Positions 41,040 to 50,727 of a DNA stretch of 64,000 nt are shown here, piece by piece. Numbering within the stretch: the first letter of the stretch is position 1; the number at the start of each line of letters is the position of its first letter. Both the position numbers and the translations under genes were made by a program. The stretch is from Shewanella sp. KX20019 (GTDB lineage: Bacteria > Pseudomonadota > Gammaproteobacteria > Enterobacterales > Shewanellaceae): assembly GCF_016757755.1 (NCBI RefSeq), contig NZ_CP068437.1:2480001-2544000 (forward strand). The letters run 5' to 3'. The notes beneath the pieces were generated by a model that had not been told where the DNA came from, did not search any database, and was given only the letters and a program-made list of their open reading frames with translations.

Positions 41040-41141
41040 CAAACATTCCAACAACAAAAGCGACCATATATCAGGTGGTAACATTGCGTTAACCAGTAGG
41101 CTTTTGGCTAGTTTTTACATATAGAGTGTTAAGGGGCAAGA

Positions 41142-42770
41142 ATGGAACAGCTTACATGGTGGCGCGGAGCCGTCATTTATCAGATTTATCCACGTAGTAT
41201 GTTGGATACAAATGGTGATGGAGTTGGAGACCTGCAAGGGATAATCAGTAAGCTGGAGTACATTGCGAGTCTAAACGTCGATGCAATATGGGTATCTCCT
41301 TTCTTCACCTCGCCGATGAAGGACTTTGGTTATGACATTAGTGACTATCGCGATGTAGACCCAATGTTTGGCAATATGCGGGATTTTGATGAGTTGATTG
41401 CCAAGGCGCACTCGCTAAATATTAAAGTTGTCATTGACCAAGTCTTAAGCCATACCTCAGATAAGCATCAGTGGTTTATTGAAAGCCAGCAAGATAAAAC
41501 TAATCCTAAACAGGACTGGTATGTATGGGCTGATCCTCAACAAGATGGCACAGCTCCCAACAACTGGTTAGCGATATTCGGTGGCTGCGCATGGGAGTGG
41601 GAACCTCGGCGCCAGCAGTATTATTTGCACAATTTTTTGAGTAGCCAACCCGATCTAAATTTCCACAATGAAGATGTACGTCAGGCTGTTCTCGATAATG
41701 TGCAGTTTTGGTTAGATAAAGGGGTTGATGGTTTTAGATTAGATGCTATAACCTTTTGTTTTCACGATAACCTACTCCGCGATAATCCCGCTAAACCAAA
41801 AGATAAACGTCAAGGACGTGGTTTTAGCGAAGATAACCCCTACGCCTATCAATATCATTACTTCAATAATACTCGACCAGAAACGGTGAGCTTTATAGAA
41901 GATCTCAGAAACCTCATTAATCGATATCCAGGTGCTGTGACACTTGGCGAGGTTTCATCGGAAGATTCATTGGCGACAATGGCTGAATATACTCAAGGAA
42001 ACGATCGGCTCCACATGGCTTATAGCTTTGAGCTATTAACCGATGACTTTAGCGCTCGATATATCCGAGAAACGGTAGAAGCCTTAGAGGGGCGTATTGG
42101 TGATGGTTGGCCGTGTTGGGCCATTGGTAACCATGACGTTCAACGAGTGGCATCGCGCTGGGGAAAAGGGCAGGCAACAGCTGAGATGATTAAAATGCTC
42201 AATGCTATGTTGTGTTCTCTGCGCGGCAGTGTTTGTAGTTATCAAGGCGAAGAGCTTGGGCTTACAGAAGCTAAAATAGAATATGAGCAACTACAAGATC
42301 CTTTCGGGATTGCATTTTGGCCGATGTTTAAGGGGCGCGATGGCTGCCGTACCCCTATGCCGTGGTCTGAGCAGGAACTTAATGCTGGATTCAGCAAAGT
42401 CGCTCCATGGCTGCCGTTAGCAAAAGAGCATTACGCTATGTCGGTAGAGAGCCAGGAGCAAGATCAACATTCGATTCTTAATAGTTATCGGCACTTTTTG
42501 GCTTGGCGTAAAAAGCATCCAACACTGATAAGTGGCGATATTGAATTCCTCTTAACTGCGGAACCGATTTTAAGTTTTATACGCAGTGACGAAGAGTGCA
42601 GCTACATTGTCTACTTTAATTTAAGCAGCCATGAAGAAACGATAACATTACCAAAAAAGGATATTGAGTTAGTGCTCATTGAGCATGGATTAGTGACTGG
42701 CACCGTGTTGGGTGGCCTACTGACATTAGCACCTTATGGCTGTTTTTACGCAAAATTGTCTAATGTGTAA
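41142..42770 (+). CDS. GH13 alpha-glucosidase (oligo-1,6-glucosidase/maltase type), cytoplasmic
   Basis: A 542-residue GH13 exo-enzyme with no signal peptide, cleaving imported maltose and small maltodextrins to glucose. It begins WWRGAVIYQIYPRSMLD, as in the AglA/MalL group. Catalytic regions are VVIDQVLSH, GVDGFRLDAITF (nucleophile Asp), LGEVSSED (acid Glu) and AIGNHDVQR. AAGGGGC ribosome-binding site 8 bases before the ATG. First gene of a plus-strand operon with the FucP-like transporter 46 bases later. Operators upstream indicate control with the TonB receptor. Confidence 0.94.
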   Translation: MEQLTWWRGAVIYQIYPRSMLDTNGDGVGDLQGIISKLEYIASLNVDAIWVSPFFTSPMKDFGYDISDYRDVDPMFGNMRDFDELIAKAHSLNIKVVIDQVLSHTSDKHQWFIESQQDKTNPKQDWYVWADPQQDGTAPNNWLAIFGGCAWEWEPRRQQYYLHNFLSSQPDLNFHNEDVRQAVLDNVQFWLDKGVDGFRLDAITFCFHDNLLRDNPAKPKDKRQGRGFSEDNPYAYQYHYFNNTRPETVSFIEDLRNLINRYPGAVTLGEVSSEDSLATMAEYTQGNDRLHMAYSFELLTDDFSARYIRETVEALEGRIGDGWPCWAIGNHDVQRVASRWGKGQATAEMIKMLNAMLCSLRGSVCSYQGEELGLTEAKIEYEQLQDPFGIAFWPMFKGRDGCRTPMPWSEQELNAGFSKVAPWLPLAKEHYAMSVESQEQDQHSILNSYRHFLAWRKKHPTLISGDIEFLLTAEPILSFIRSDEECSYIVYFNLSSHEETITLPKKDIELVLIEHGLVTGTVLGGLLTLAPYGCFYAKLSNV

Positions 42771-42816
42771 TTTGACTTCAACTTAAGAAGATTGACCTGA
42801 TAAGAGAGAAAATAAT

Positions 42817-44082
42817 ATGGCTTCATCTTTTAGTTCTAACACTGCCACAGTAACGTCGGGTGAAAATGGTAGCTTCCGTTTTGCACTGGTATCTTTGACC
42901 TCACTGTTTTTCATGTGGGGGTTTATTACCTGCTTGAATGACATATTGATCCCGCATTTAAAAGCCGTTTTTTCACTTAACTATACTGAGGCAATGTTGA
43001 TCCAATTCTGCTTCTTTGGTGCTTATTTTTTAGTATCAATCCCAGCGGGTAAGTTAGTTAAGAAGGTGGGTTATCAGCGCGGGATCATTAGCGGACTTGT
43101 CATCGCAAGTATTGGATGCGCATTGTTCTATCCTGCCGCAACCCTTGCCATCTACCCACTTTTTTTGGGGGCTCTTTTTGTATTGGCATCTGGGATCACC
43201 ATTTTGCAAGTCGCTGCCAATCCCTACGTAAATGCGCTCGGTAGCGTTGATACCGCATCTAGCCGCTTGAACTTGACCCAGGCATTTAACGCATTAGGGA
43301 CCACAGTAGCACCTTATTTTGGCGCGATACTTATTCTGTCAGTGGCAGTTGAAGCGCAAGTTGGGCTTAGCCAAATGCAGGCAGAAGCCGAGGTGGTAAA
43401 ACTTCCGTATCTTCTGTTATCAGCAATGTTGGCAACGCTTGCTATTATCTTTTCCAAACTTAAACTGCCTGAAATTAAAGCGCATACAGCAGTGTCTATT
43501 GAGGGGCTAGCTGATAAAAATGGCAAAACAAGTGCCAGTCAATATAAGCACCTTGTATTGGGGGCTGTTGGCATATTTGTCTATGTGGGCGCTGAAGTAT
43601 CGATTGGTAGTTTTCTGGTTAACTTTTTAGGTGAGGAGCATATTGTCGGTATGAGAGAAGCCGATGCGGCCAAATACATCGCTTATTACTGGGGCGGGGC
43701 AATGGTGGGGCGCTTTATTGGCTCAGCTGTAATGCAAAAAGTACCAGCAGGCACTGTATTGGCTTTTAATGCGTTCATGGCTGCGAGTTTAGTTGTAGTC
43801 GCAATGAATACCACCGGCGAAGTTGCCATGTGGTCTATCTTGGCTGTTGGCTTATTTAACTCGATAATGTTTCCAACAATCTTTAGCTTGGCGTTACGTG
43901 ATCTTGGCCCTCACACATCTCAAGGCAGCGGTTTTTTATGCTTAGCAATTGTAGGCGGTGCCATTTTGCCATTACTGCAAGGAGTTTTGGCAGACAATAT
44001 GGGGATCCAGCAGGCATTTGTTTTACCCGTTATCTGCTACGCCTTCATTCTCTACTACGGTGCGAAAGGCAGTAAATTATAG
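42817..44082 (+). CDS. FucP-family MFS sugar transporter (glucose/galactose type)
   Basis: A 421-residue, 12-helix proton-sugar symporter of the FHS/FucP branch: FMWGFITCLNDILIPHLK (TM1), FFGAYFLVSIPAGKLVKKVGYQ (core YFLVSIPAGKLV) and ILQVAANPYVNALG are the branch signatures. Closely similar in layout to GluP, so glucose is the likely substrate. That fits the maltodextrin pathway, as glucose released in the periplasm by the GH15 and GH97 enzymes would enter here. Co-transcribed with the alpha-glucosidase and followed by a terminator. Confidence 0.9.
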   Translation: MASSFSSNTATVTSGENGSFRFALVSLTSLFFMWGFITCLNDILIPHLKAVFSLNYTEAMLIQFCFFGAYFLVSIPAGKLVKKVGYQRGIISGLVIASIGCALFYPAATLAIYPLFLGALFVLASGITILQVAANPYVNALGSVDTASSRLNLTQAFNALGTTVAPYFGAILILSVAVEAQVGLSQMQAEAEVVKLPYLLLSAMLATLAIIFSKLKLPEIKAHTAVSIEGLADKNGKTSASQYKHLVLGAVGIFVYVGAEVSIGSFLVNFLGEEHIVGMREADAAKYIAYYWGGAMVGRFIGSAVMQKVPAGTVLAFNAFMAASLVVVAMNTTGEVAMWSILAVGLFNSIMFPTIFSLALRDLGPHTSQGSGFLCLAIVGGAILPLLQGVLADNMGIQQAFVLPVICYAFILYYGAKGSKL

Positions 44083-44118
44083 ATTAACTGGTTATAGCCT
44101 TGTTCAAAACTGCTATTT

Positions 44119-44149
44119 TAAAAGCGACTTCAATTAAGTCGCTTTTTTA
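44119..44149 (+). terminator. rho-independent terminator after the sugar transporter
   Basis: Ten-base stem AAAGCGACTT/AAGTCGCTTT with loop CAATT and a run of T residues, about 40 bases after the stop. Confidence 0.85.
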
Positions 44150-44231
44150 TTGCTGCTTTTCTTAAGTTGACTTGCGTATTGGGCGCTTTGCTCCTATGAT
44201 CGCTGCGATTTCTCTCTATGGTAACTTTTAA

Positions 44232-45449
44232 ATGCTAAATTCGTCTTTATCTCCCAGCTCGACTGAACTTGTGATTAGTATTCTTGACCTTGTATTAAAA
44301 GAGGGCAAGCCACTTGATCGTGCTTATTCACAACATTTCTCTGGGCAACAATTAGCCCCTTCTGAGCTCGGACGTATCACCTTTGTTACCGGTGATATTT
44401 TAAGACGTTTAAATTTGTATTGTTATCTGTCGGACGTTAAGCCTGAAGAGATGGTTCGAATGGGCTCTCGACTACTTAATGCCTGGCACCTATTTCATAA
44501 ATTACCGTTACCTAAAATGCAATATGCATTACAGGTAGATGAGAAAGATCTCGCAGAGAGAACTGAAATAGCGCGTCAACAACCGGCGCTTTGGGACGGC
44601 TGTCCTGATTGGCTGAATGAAATGGGTGAAGCACAGTTGGGCGACCGTTGGCCTGCCGAACGTGCAGCGCTAACTAAGCCGGCTAAACGTTTTATTCGTG
44701 TCAACACGCTTAAATCTACTCGTGATGATTTGGCGAAGAAGCTACGTAACGAGCGCGTGCAAACCGAAGAGGTTGAAGGTGTAGATACTGCTTTAGAAGT
44801 GGTATCTGATTCAGCACTATTTAAAACAGAGAGTTTTAAAAAAGGTTGGTTTGAACAGCAAGATGCAGGCTCACAACTTATCGCTACCGCCCTTGGCGCT
44901 AAGCCGGGTATGTGTGTTGTAGATGCGTGTGCGGGTGCGGGTGGTAAAACGCTATCAATATCGGCACAAATGCAGGGTAAAGGACGGTTGCTCGCAATGG
45001 ATGTCGAGCAATGGAAACTCGATAACCTTAAGCAGCGGGCCCGTAGAGCGGGGGCTCACAATGTTGAGACACGCATTATTGCTAGCAGCAAGACGATTAA
45101 GCGTCTTAAATTGACCGCAGACCGTGTGTTACTCGATGTACCATGTTCAGGTCTTGGTGTACTAAAACGTAACCCAGATGCCAAATGGCGTGATACACCA
45201 GAGAGACTGCCTATATTAGTGGCACTGCAAAAAGATATTTTACAAAGCTATAGCAGAATGGTGAAAGTGGGCGGCATTTTGGTTTATGCAACGTGCTCTA
45301 TTATGCCTGAAGAGAACCGCAACCAAGTCGATGCTTTTTTAGCGGCAAACAAACACTTCAGTTTTATCGAAGATGACAACATTAGCCCTGCTGAAACAGG
45401 CTTTGATGGTTTTTACTACGCAAAGCTAGAGCGCATAGCAGAAGCTTGA
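44232..45449 (+). CDS. RsmB/NOP-family RNA (cytosine-5) methyltransferase
   Basis: A 405-residue SAM-dependent RNA m5C methyltransferase. An N-terminal NusB-like helical part (about 1-150) is followed by the catalytic domain with KRFIRVNTLK, SAM motif VVDACAGAGGKTL, the first Cys in LLDVPCSGLGVLKRNPDAKW, and the catalytic Cys in YATCSIMPEENRNQV. It differs from true RsmB, which is longer in the NusB part and linked to fmt/def, so I do not give that name. Likely target is rRNA or tRNA. Confidence 0.88.
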   Translation: MLNSSLSPSSTELVISILDLVLKEGKPLDRAYSQHFSGQQLAPSELGRITFVTGDILRRLNLYCYLSDVKPEEMVRMGSRLLNAWHLFHKLPLPKMQYALQVDEKDLAERTEIARQQPALWDGCPDWLNEMGEAQLGDRWPAERAALTKPAKRFIRVNTLKSTRDDLAKKLRNERVQTEEVEGVDTALEVVSDSALFKTESFKKGWFEQQDAGSQLIATALGAKPGMCVVDACAGAGGKTLSISAQMQGKGRLLAMDVEQWKLDNLKQRARRAGAHNVETRIIASSKTIKRLKLTADRVLLDVPCSGLGVLKRNPDAKWRDTPERLPILVALQKDILQSYSRMVKVGGILVYATCSIMPEENRNQVDAFLAANKHFSFIEDDNISPAETGFDGFYYAKLERIAEA

Positions 45450-45992
45450 TTCTTCCCTAAACGAACGCTTGCAGCTGAGTATTACCTTGGCTAAATTAAA
45501 TAAAAAAGAGCACAGAAGGGTTCTTTTTTATTTAATCATCCATGACTTAGTTACCGCATAGAACCAATTATGTCCTTTCACCATGTTTGCTTGATTAACA
45601 TTCCATATTTCTACCTCTTTTATCTCAGAGCATCTTAAATAGAAGCCATTCAAATTATTCCGTAGATTGGATAATTGATAGGCGGCTTGCTCCCTGTTGG
45701 CATGTATAGTCTTCAATTACTGCAGGGTTTTCAAAATTACATTTACATTCAGGCAAATGTCATCAGTGCTTTTACTCTGTAGCTCAAAGTGAACTAGATT
45801 GAATATCGCGATGTTTATGTTCATGATGTTAGTAAAAACATGATGTTGTTGATTTTAACGTCTATATTTAATGGCATAGTAATTCAACATTACTATGAAC
45901 ATCTACTGGTAAATAGTTGAGTGTTTGGTTGTAACTTGTAGTCACAAATTTTAACTATGAAACATTCATGACCTAGCTCTAGGAAAAGGTAA
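45450..45992. other. intergenic region at the left edge of the glycosyltransferase island
   Basis: 543 bases with no gene I would defend. It contains a bidirectional terminator (45495-45536) and a nine-base direct repeat CATGATGTT (45822-45830 and 45839-45847). A 62-codon minus-strand frame ending at 45528 has only a TTG start directly behind a stop. Base composition becomes AT-rich here. Confidence 0.5.
45495..45536. terminator. long bidirectional terminator
   Basis: Arms 45495-45511 and 45520-45536 pair over 16 of 17 positions (ATTAAATAAAAAAGA...TTCTTTTTTATTTAAT) around an 8-base loop. About 45 bases after the methyltransferase stop. Confidence 0.75.
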
Positions 45993-47186
45993 ATGCAAAA
46001 ATGGAAGTCAACTGCTTGGCTAACGGAGGAACGCCTTAATGTTTATCCTCGTTTACTGACGATTTTATATGTAATGGGTTTTTTAATTTGGATTGTCCTT
46101 TCTACTGGTAATGTTGATATCTTCGGCCGCCCTTTAGGTACAGATTTTGTTAGTTTTTACGCCGCGGCTAAGCTCGCTATGGAGGGGGCGCCATATTTAG
46201 CTTATGATTTAGCAGCGCATTATGAAGCCGAACAGCTAATTATTGGTAGTAGAGGTTTTGGTTATCCCTCATTTAGCTATCCACCTACCTACATAACCTT
46301 AGTTTATCCCCTCGCTTACTTACCATATCTATGGGCACTTCTAGTTTTTCAACTTAGTAGTCTTGCGTTTTTCGTAGCTATGATTCGAAAATTAACCAAT
46401 CGAAAAGAGTCAATTATGCTATGTCTCTCCTTTCCGGCTGTTTTCATTACATTAGGTTACGGCCAAAATGCCCTGTTAACTGCCGCCTTGATTGCCGGTG
46501 CTTTTGTCTATATCGATCGAAGACCAATACTGGCAGGTTTTTTTATTGGCATCTTAACTTTCAAACCTCATCTAGGAATTTTAATCCCACTAATTTTAGT
46601 TTGTTCTGGGCGTTGGCGGGTGTTTCTATTTGCTACATTAACTTTCTTCCTATTTGCTCTAGTTTCGTACATAGCTTTTGGACCCGAAACTTGGCTAGCA
46701 TTTTGGGATGGGAGAGAGCTAGTAAAAAGAGTTCTCCACGAAGAGTTGGTTTCCTATGACATTATGCAAAGTGTTTTTACCGCGATGAGAGCAAGCGGTG
46801 TAGGGATTTTTACATCTTATTTTCTTCATTTCGTAGTAGCAAGTGTTCCTTTATATATTGTTATTAGGGTTTGGTCAGATAATGTAGACTTGAGACTACA
46901 AATTGCCGTTTTTATCATTGTGACTTTGATGGTTTCGCCATATATCCTTAATTATGATTTTACAATCCTTTCTGTGGCAATAGCTGCTTTAGCTTCATAT
47001 GGTTTAGATAAGGGCTTTCACTCTGGGCAGATAAATATGCTTTTTGTTGCTTGGCTTGCTCCGGCACTGATACGTCCATTAAACGCTTTAATTGCTTTCC
47101 CTTGGGCGACTGCCATTTTATTCTCATTACTATTTTATGTGATAACTTCAATTCGAATTCCTACCAATAATTTGAGCCGTAAATAG
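45993..47186 (+). CDS. GT87-family (DUF2029) polytopic mannosyl/glycosyltransferase
   Basis: A 397-residue integral membrane protein with about ten helices. The N-terminal RPLGTDFVSFYAAAKLAMEG (core GTDFVSFYAAAKLA) contains the acidic residue after TM1 that GT-C enzymes use, and SYPPTYITLVYPLAYLP and TFKPHLGILIPL are GT87/DUF2029 landmarks. Such enzymes transfer a sugar from a polyprenyl-phosphate donor outside the inner membrane. First gene of the AT-rich glycan cluster. The sugar cannot be told. Confidence 0.8.
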   Translation: MQKWKSTAWLTEERLNVYPRLLTILYVMGFLIWIVLSTGNVDIFGRPLGTDFVSFYAAAKLAMEGAPYLAYDLAAHYEAEQLIIGSRGFGYPSFSYPPTYITLVYPLAYLPYLWALLVFQLSSLAFFVAMIRKLTNRKESIMLCLSFPAVFITLGYGQNALLTAALIAGAFVYIDRRPILAGFFIGILTFKPHLGILIPLILVCSGRWRVFLFATLTFFLFALVSYIAFGPETWLAFWDGRELVKRVLHEELVSYDIMQSVFTAMRASGVGIFTSYFLHFVVASVPLYIVIRVWSDNVDLRLQIAVFIIVTLMVSPYILNYDFTILSVAIAALASYGLDKGFHSGQINMLFVAWLAPALIRPLNALIAFPWATAILFSLLFYVITSIRIPTNNLSRK

Positions 47187-47417
47187 TTAAATTCATTAGA
47201 TTAATTTCTAAATAGTAAGTTAGGCAAAAACTGTTTGTTTCACAATGAATATATGTGGATAAATGGACTTTACTAATAGCTTTATGATTTTTGAAATGTT
47301 TTTCATTAAATATCTGACATTTCGGCACTTTATGACTAAGCTTTCCTAATTAGTTGTTGGTTAGCGCGCTGATTTTCATTGACTAGCGTTTATCTTAAGA
47401 GATATAGGTGTTGGGCT

Positions 47418-49064
47418 ATGAAAAGTATGAGAACAGTGCTTGTTTCATTTTGTAGTATATATATCGTACCTATTTGGCTCATGTTTCTCGTTGTTATTAT
47501 AAACCTTTCTACCCCAATTCACACTGACATTGGATGGCTGTATTTTGCTACAAAACAGTGGCTTGCTGGCAAGGAACTATATACGGCGATTTTTGAAATA
47601 AATCCGCCGATGATCTTTATTTTGATGACGCCTATAACCTATATAGAATCGATAACAGGCTTCACGGCTTTGAGTTCTACAAGAATATACTTTCTATTTT
47701 TTGTATCGGTTGTGACTATTATTAATCTATACATTATGAGAACTGTAATATCCAAATCTACTTTTGTAAAAATCTATATACCTCTATTAATAATTACTAC
47801 GTTTATAATGCCCTACAAAGGGTTCTCTCAGCGAGATCACCTTGCGATATTACTCATGCTTCCATATTTCATTTCGAGGTTCAATGACTTTCAAGGAAGT
47901 TATCATCTGAATAGATATATGGTATTTCTGATAGGTATATTAGCTGGTGTAGGTATTTGTATTAAGCCTTACTTCATATTGTTCCCTATTTTCTGTGAGT
48001 CTTGGTATTTAATAAAGGTTAAAAAGCTGTCCGAGTTACCTTCGTTGACCACCATTGTAATGCTATTTGTTACTCTGCTATTTTACGCAATTTTATTCTT
48101 ATACTGGGATGGATATCTAGGCAATATAATACCCTGGGGCTTGGCAACTTATTGGACTTATGGTAAGGAAATTGATTACCCTAGCTTGATATTAAATATC
48201 CTTGTGCTTGTTTTGATTTTTTTTGCAGCGATAAAATTGAGAAGAAAAGAAGAGAGAGAACTTACACTATTTTTGTGTTTTATGTCCTTACCTGCTTTAC
48301 TATCTTACTTAATACAAGCTCATTATTCTTACCAATTATTGCCATTTAAAACATTGTTAATGATAAATGGTGTATTAACCACTTACTTCTATACTAAACA
48401 GTTTGCTGAACTTAAAAGCATACTTGTTTTACTAAAAGTATTGTTGATTTTTTGGGGGGCCGTTTTTTCTTACAGACTTATATTGGAACAAGGTCAGTTG
48501 ATGTTGACTTTAGTTAAATTCCATCGAGCGCCAACATTTTCAGAAATGGGTTATGAGTTTCTGGAAGAGTCGGCTTACACTATAAATACTAAGTTTTCAG
48601 GCAAGCCTGTGTACGTTTTATCGAGTAACGTCTGGCCATCGGCATTTATTAGTTCTTATACCGATGGGGTATGGGTTTCAGGTTTTCCAGCAATGTGGCC
48701 ACTACCCGCAATAAATATTATGGACCGCTTTCCAGAACGAATTACAAAAAGTAAGAAACATGATATAGCACGTGTTAAAGAAGATGTGCTAACTTCGATT
48801 AGATGTGAAATTGTAATGTATGAACCGGTCGCAATATTCGTTGATGCAAGAGAAAAACCTGATTATTTCGGAGGGAGATTTAAGTATGTCGATTTTTTCA
48901 AGCAGGAAAGCATGTTAGAAACAATATTTGATAATTATGAGTTAAGTGAAATGAAAATTAATTTTTTTAAAGGTCATCATTATGATGTTTATTTACGTAG
49001 TGATAAAAATGCTGGCTTCATCAATAGGGGGGACATTGAATATTGTAGCAATTATTCACTTTAA
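47418..49064 (+). CDS. GT-C type membrane glycosyltransferase (ArnT/PMT-like)
   Basis: I use the ATG at 47418 (548 residues); an in-frame TTG lies 39 bases upstream. A membrane domain of about ten helices is followed by a C-terminal soluble domain (about 415-548). The first periplasmic loop THTDIGWLYFATKQWLAGKELY (core DIGWLYFATKQWLAGK) followed by EINPPMIFIL has the Asp and the NPP of GT39/ArnT-like enzymes. It should use a lipid-phosphate sugar, probably made by the GT2 encoded next. Codon use is AT-rich. Acceptor unknown. Confidence 0.7.
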   Translation: MKSMRTVLVSFCSIYIVPIWLMFLVVIINLSTPIHTDIGWLYFATKQWLAGKELYTAIFEINPPMIFILMTPITYIESITGFTALSSTRIYFLFFVSVVTIINLYIMRTVISKSTFVKIYIPLLIITTFIMPYKGFSQRDHLAILLMLPYFISRFNDFQGSYHLNRYMVFLIGILAGVGICIKPYFILFPIFCESWYLIKVKKLSELPSLTTIVMLFVTLLFYAILFLYWDGYLGNIIPWGLATYWTYGKEIDYPSLILNILVLVLIFFAAIKLRRKEERELTLFLCFMSLPALLSYLIQAHYSYQLLPFKTLLMINGVLTTYFYTKQFAELKSILVLLKVLLIFWGAVFSYRLILEQGQLMLTLVKFHRAPTFSEMGYEFLEESAYTINTKFSGKPVYVLSSNVWPSAFISSYTDGVWVSGFPAMWPLPAINIMDRFPERITKSKKHDIARVKEDVLTSIRCEIVMYEPVAIFVDAREKPDYFGGRFKYVDFFKQESMLETIFDNYELSEMKINFFKGHHYDVYLRSDKNAGFINRGDIEYCSNYSL

Positions 49065-49075
49065 AGGAGCTGGTA

Positions 49076-49990
49076 ATGATTTCGATAATTTGTCCGGTGT
49101 ATAATGAAGAAGATATTATTGAAGATACAATAGAGACTATTTGCAGGGTGATGAGTTCTTATGATGGGAGTTGTGAAATACTTTGTATCGACGATGGAAG
49201 TACGGACTCAACACTAACAAAACTTATATTACTAAAGTCTAGGTATAGTAATTTAAGGATTATAGAATTCTCCAGAAACTTTGGTAAAGAGATTGCTCTT
49301 ACGGCCGGTCTTTCCAGAGCTAAGGGTGATGCGATAATACCGATTGACGCAGATCTCCAAGATCCACCAGAATTAATATTAGACATGATAGCTAAATGGA
49401 AAGTTGGCTTTAAGGTTGTGCTTGCAAAGAGGGTAGATCGTTCAAAAGACTCGAAATTTAAGAAATACTCAGCAATAGGTTTTTACAAGGTACATAACAC
49501 GCTATCACAATCTAAAGTCCCAGAAAATGTTGGAGATTTTAGGTTGATGGATAGAGTAGTGGTTGACGCAATCAATCTATTACCTGAGCGACAAAGATTT
49601 ATGAAAGGACTATTTTCTTGGGTGGGATTTAAAACTACTGTGATTGAATATTCACGCCCAGAAAGAAAAGCAGGGAAATCGAAATTTAATGCTTGGAAAC
49701 TGTGGAATTTTGCAATTGAAGGTATCACTGGTTTTAGTACTGTGCCATTAAAGGTATGGAGTTATTTAGGAGCATTTATTTCATTCATTTCCTTCCTTTA
49801 TGGTGCTTATATTGTTTTCAAAACTCTGCTCTTTGGTGTTGATGTACCGGGTTACGCTTCCATACTTGTTGCCGTACTCTTCCTCGGGGGGACACAGTTA
49901 ATAGGAATTGGTGTCTTAGGTGAATATATTGGTCGAATCTATATTGAAACTAAAATGAGACCTCTTTATATAATAAGTAATGAATATTAG
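49076..49990 (+). CDS. GT2 polyprenyl-phosphate glycosyltransferase (GtrB/DPM-like)
   Basis: A 304-residue enzyme that loads a sugar onto undecaprenyl phosphate at the cytoplasmic face. GT-A motifs are ICPVYNEED, CIDDGSTDST and PIDADLQDPPE (metal-binding DxD), plus GDFRLMDR and QRFMKGLFSWVGF. Two C-terminal helices (about 230-290) anchor it, as in GtrB. With GtrA (50724) and the GT-C gene it completes a Gtr-type three-part system. Eleven bases after the GT-C gene. Confidence 0.9.
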   Translation: MISIICPVYNEEDIIEDTIETICRVMSSYDGSCEILCIDDGSTDSTLTKLILLKSRYSNLRIIEFSRNFGKEIALTAGLSRAKGDAIIPIDADLQDPPELILDMIAKWKVGFKVVLAKRVDRSKDSKFKKYSAIGFYKVHNTLSQSKVPENVGDFRLMDRVVVDAINLLPERQRFMKGLFSWVGFKTTVIEYSRPERKAGKSKFNAWKLWNFAIEGITGFSTVPLKVWSYLGAFISFISFLYGAYIVFKTLLFGVDVPGYASILVAVLFLGGTQLIGIGVLGEYIGRIYIETKMRPLYIISNEY

Positions 49991-49998
49991 GAGTAGTA

Positions 49999-50727
49999 AT
50001 GGACTCAATTGAATACGAAGTGATGGCAAGTCAGCAAATTAATCACTGGTGGTATAGGGGGAGGCGGGCGATTGTAAAATCAAGTATAGAAAAGTTTTCA
50101 ACAGAAGGGCTCGATAGCATACTCGAAGTAGGTTGTGGTACCGGTGGGAATTTATCAATGCTTGCGACATTTGGGGAGGTATATGCTGTTGAAATGGATG
50201 ACTTTGCTAGGCAACATGCAGCAGACATTAGTGGAGTTGATGTAAAGTCAGGATGGTTACCTGAAAATTTGCCTTTTCAAAACAAACAGTTCGATCTAAT
50301 CTGTTTATTTGATGTTCTAGAGCATATTAGAGATGACCTTAGTGCTTTAATTAGCCTGAAAGAAAGACTAAATAAAAATGGCAAGGTGATGATTACCGTG
50401 CCTGCATATAAGTGGATGTTTGGAAAGCATGATATCAATATGCATCACTATAGACGCTACAATTCAGGAGATATTAAAAATCTTCTTGAAAAAGCAGGCA
50501 TAGAGGTCGATTATTTCACCCATTTTAATAGTTTGCTATATCCTATTGCTGCTATTACCCGCATATTTGATAGTGTAACTAACCGAGCTGGTCCTATTGG
50601 AGGCAGTTTAAGGTCAAAGTTTTTAAATGATAAATTATACGATGTGTTCCAATTTGAACAAAAATTATTGGATTATATGGAATTTCCTATAGGCCTGTCG
50701 ATAATGGTGGTTGGGAGAGTTAAATGA
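49999..50727 (+). CDS. class I SAM-dependent methyltransferase
   Basis: A 242-residue methyltransferase. SAM motif I is ILEVGCGTGGNLSML, followed by VEMDDFARQHA and the FDLICLFDVLEHIRDDLSAL block (core LICLFDVLEHI) of the Methyltransf_11/23 group. Genes of this type often sit between a GtrB-like GT2 and GtrA, suggesting a sugar or lipid-carrier substrate. It overlaps the gtrA start by four bases (ATGA), so the two are translationally coupled. Confidence 0.85.
   Translation: MDSIEYEVMASQQINHWWYRGRRAIVKSSIEKFSTEGLDSILEVGCGTGGNLSMLATFGEVYAVEMDDFARQHAADISGVDVKSGWLPENLPFQNKQFDLICLFDVLEHIRDDLSALISLKERLNKNGKVMITVPAYKWMFGKHDINMHHYRRYNSGDIKNLLEKAGIEVDYFTHFNSLLYPIAAITRIFDSVTNRAGPIGGSLRSKFLNDKLYDVFQFEQKLLDYMEFPIGLSIMVVGRVK

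Larger units (their letters stand above)
40671..41141. other. divergent control region of the maltodextrin locus
   Basis: 471 bases between the TonB receptor (-) and alpha-glucosidase (+) genes. It contains a structured leader (40720-40774), operators at 40839, 40988 and 41024, and a CRP-like site at 40902-40921. No convincing gene; a 76-codon minus-strand frame overlaps all these sites and is rejected. Confidence 0.75.

Noticed and set aside
40837..41067. 76-codon minus-strand frame in the divergent control region
   Set aside because: It covers two operators and the CRP-like site in a region that must be regulatory, and the product has no domain-like pattern.
45528..45716. 62-codon minus-strand frame after the RNA methyltransferase gene
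   Set aside because: Only a TTG start, directly preceded by a stop codon, no ribosome-binding site, and its end lies within a terminator. Composition is protein-like, but the support is too thin.
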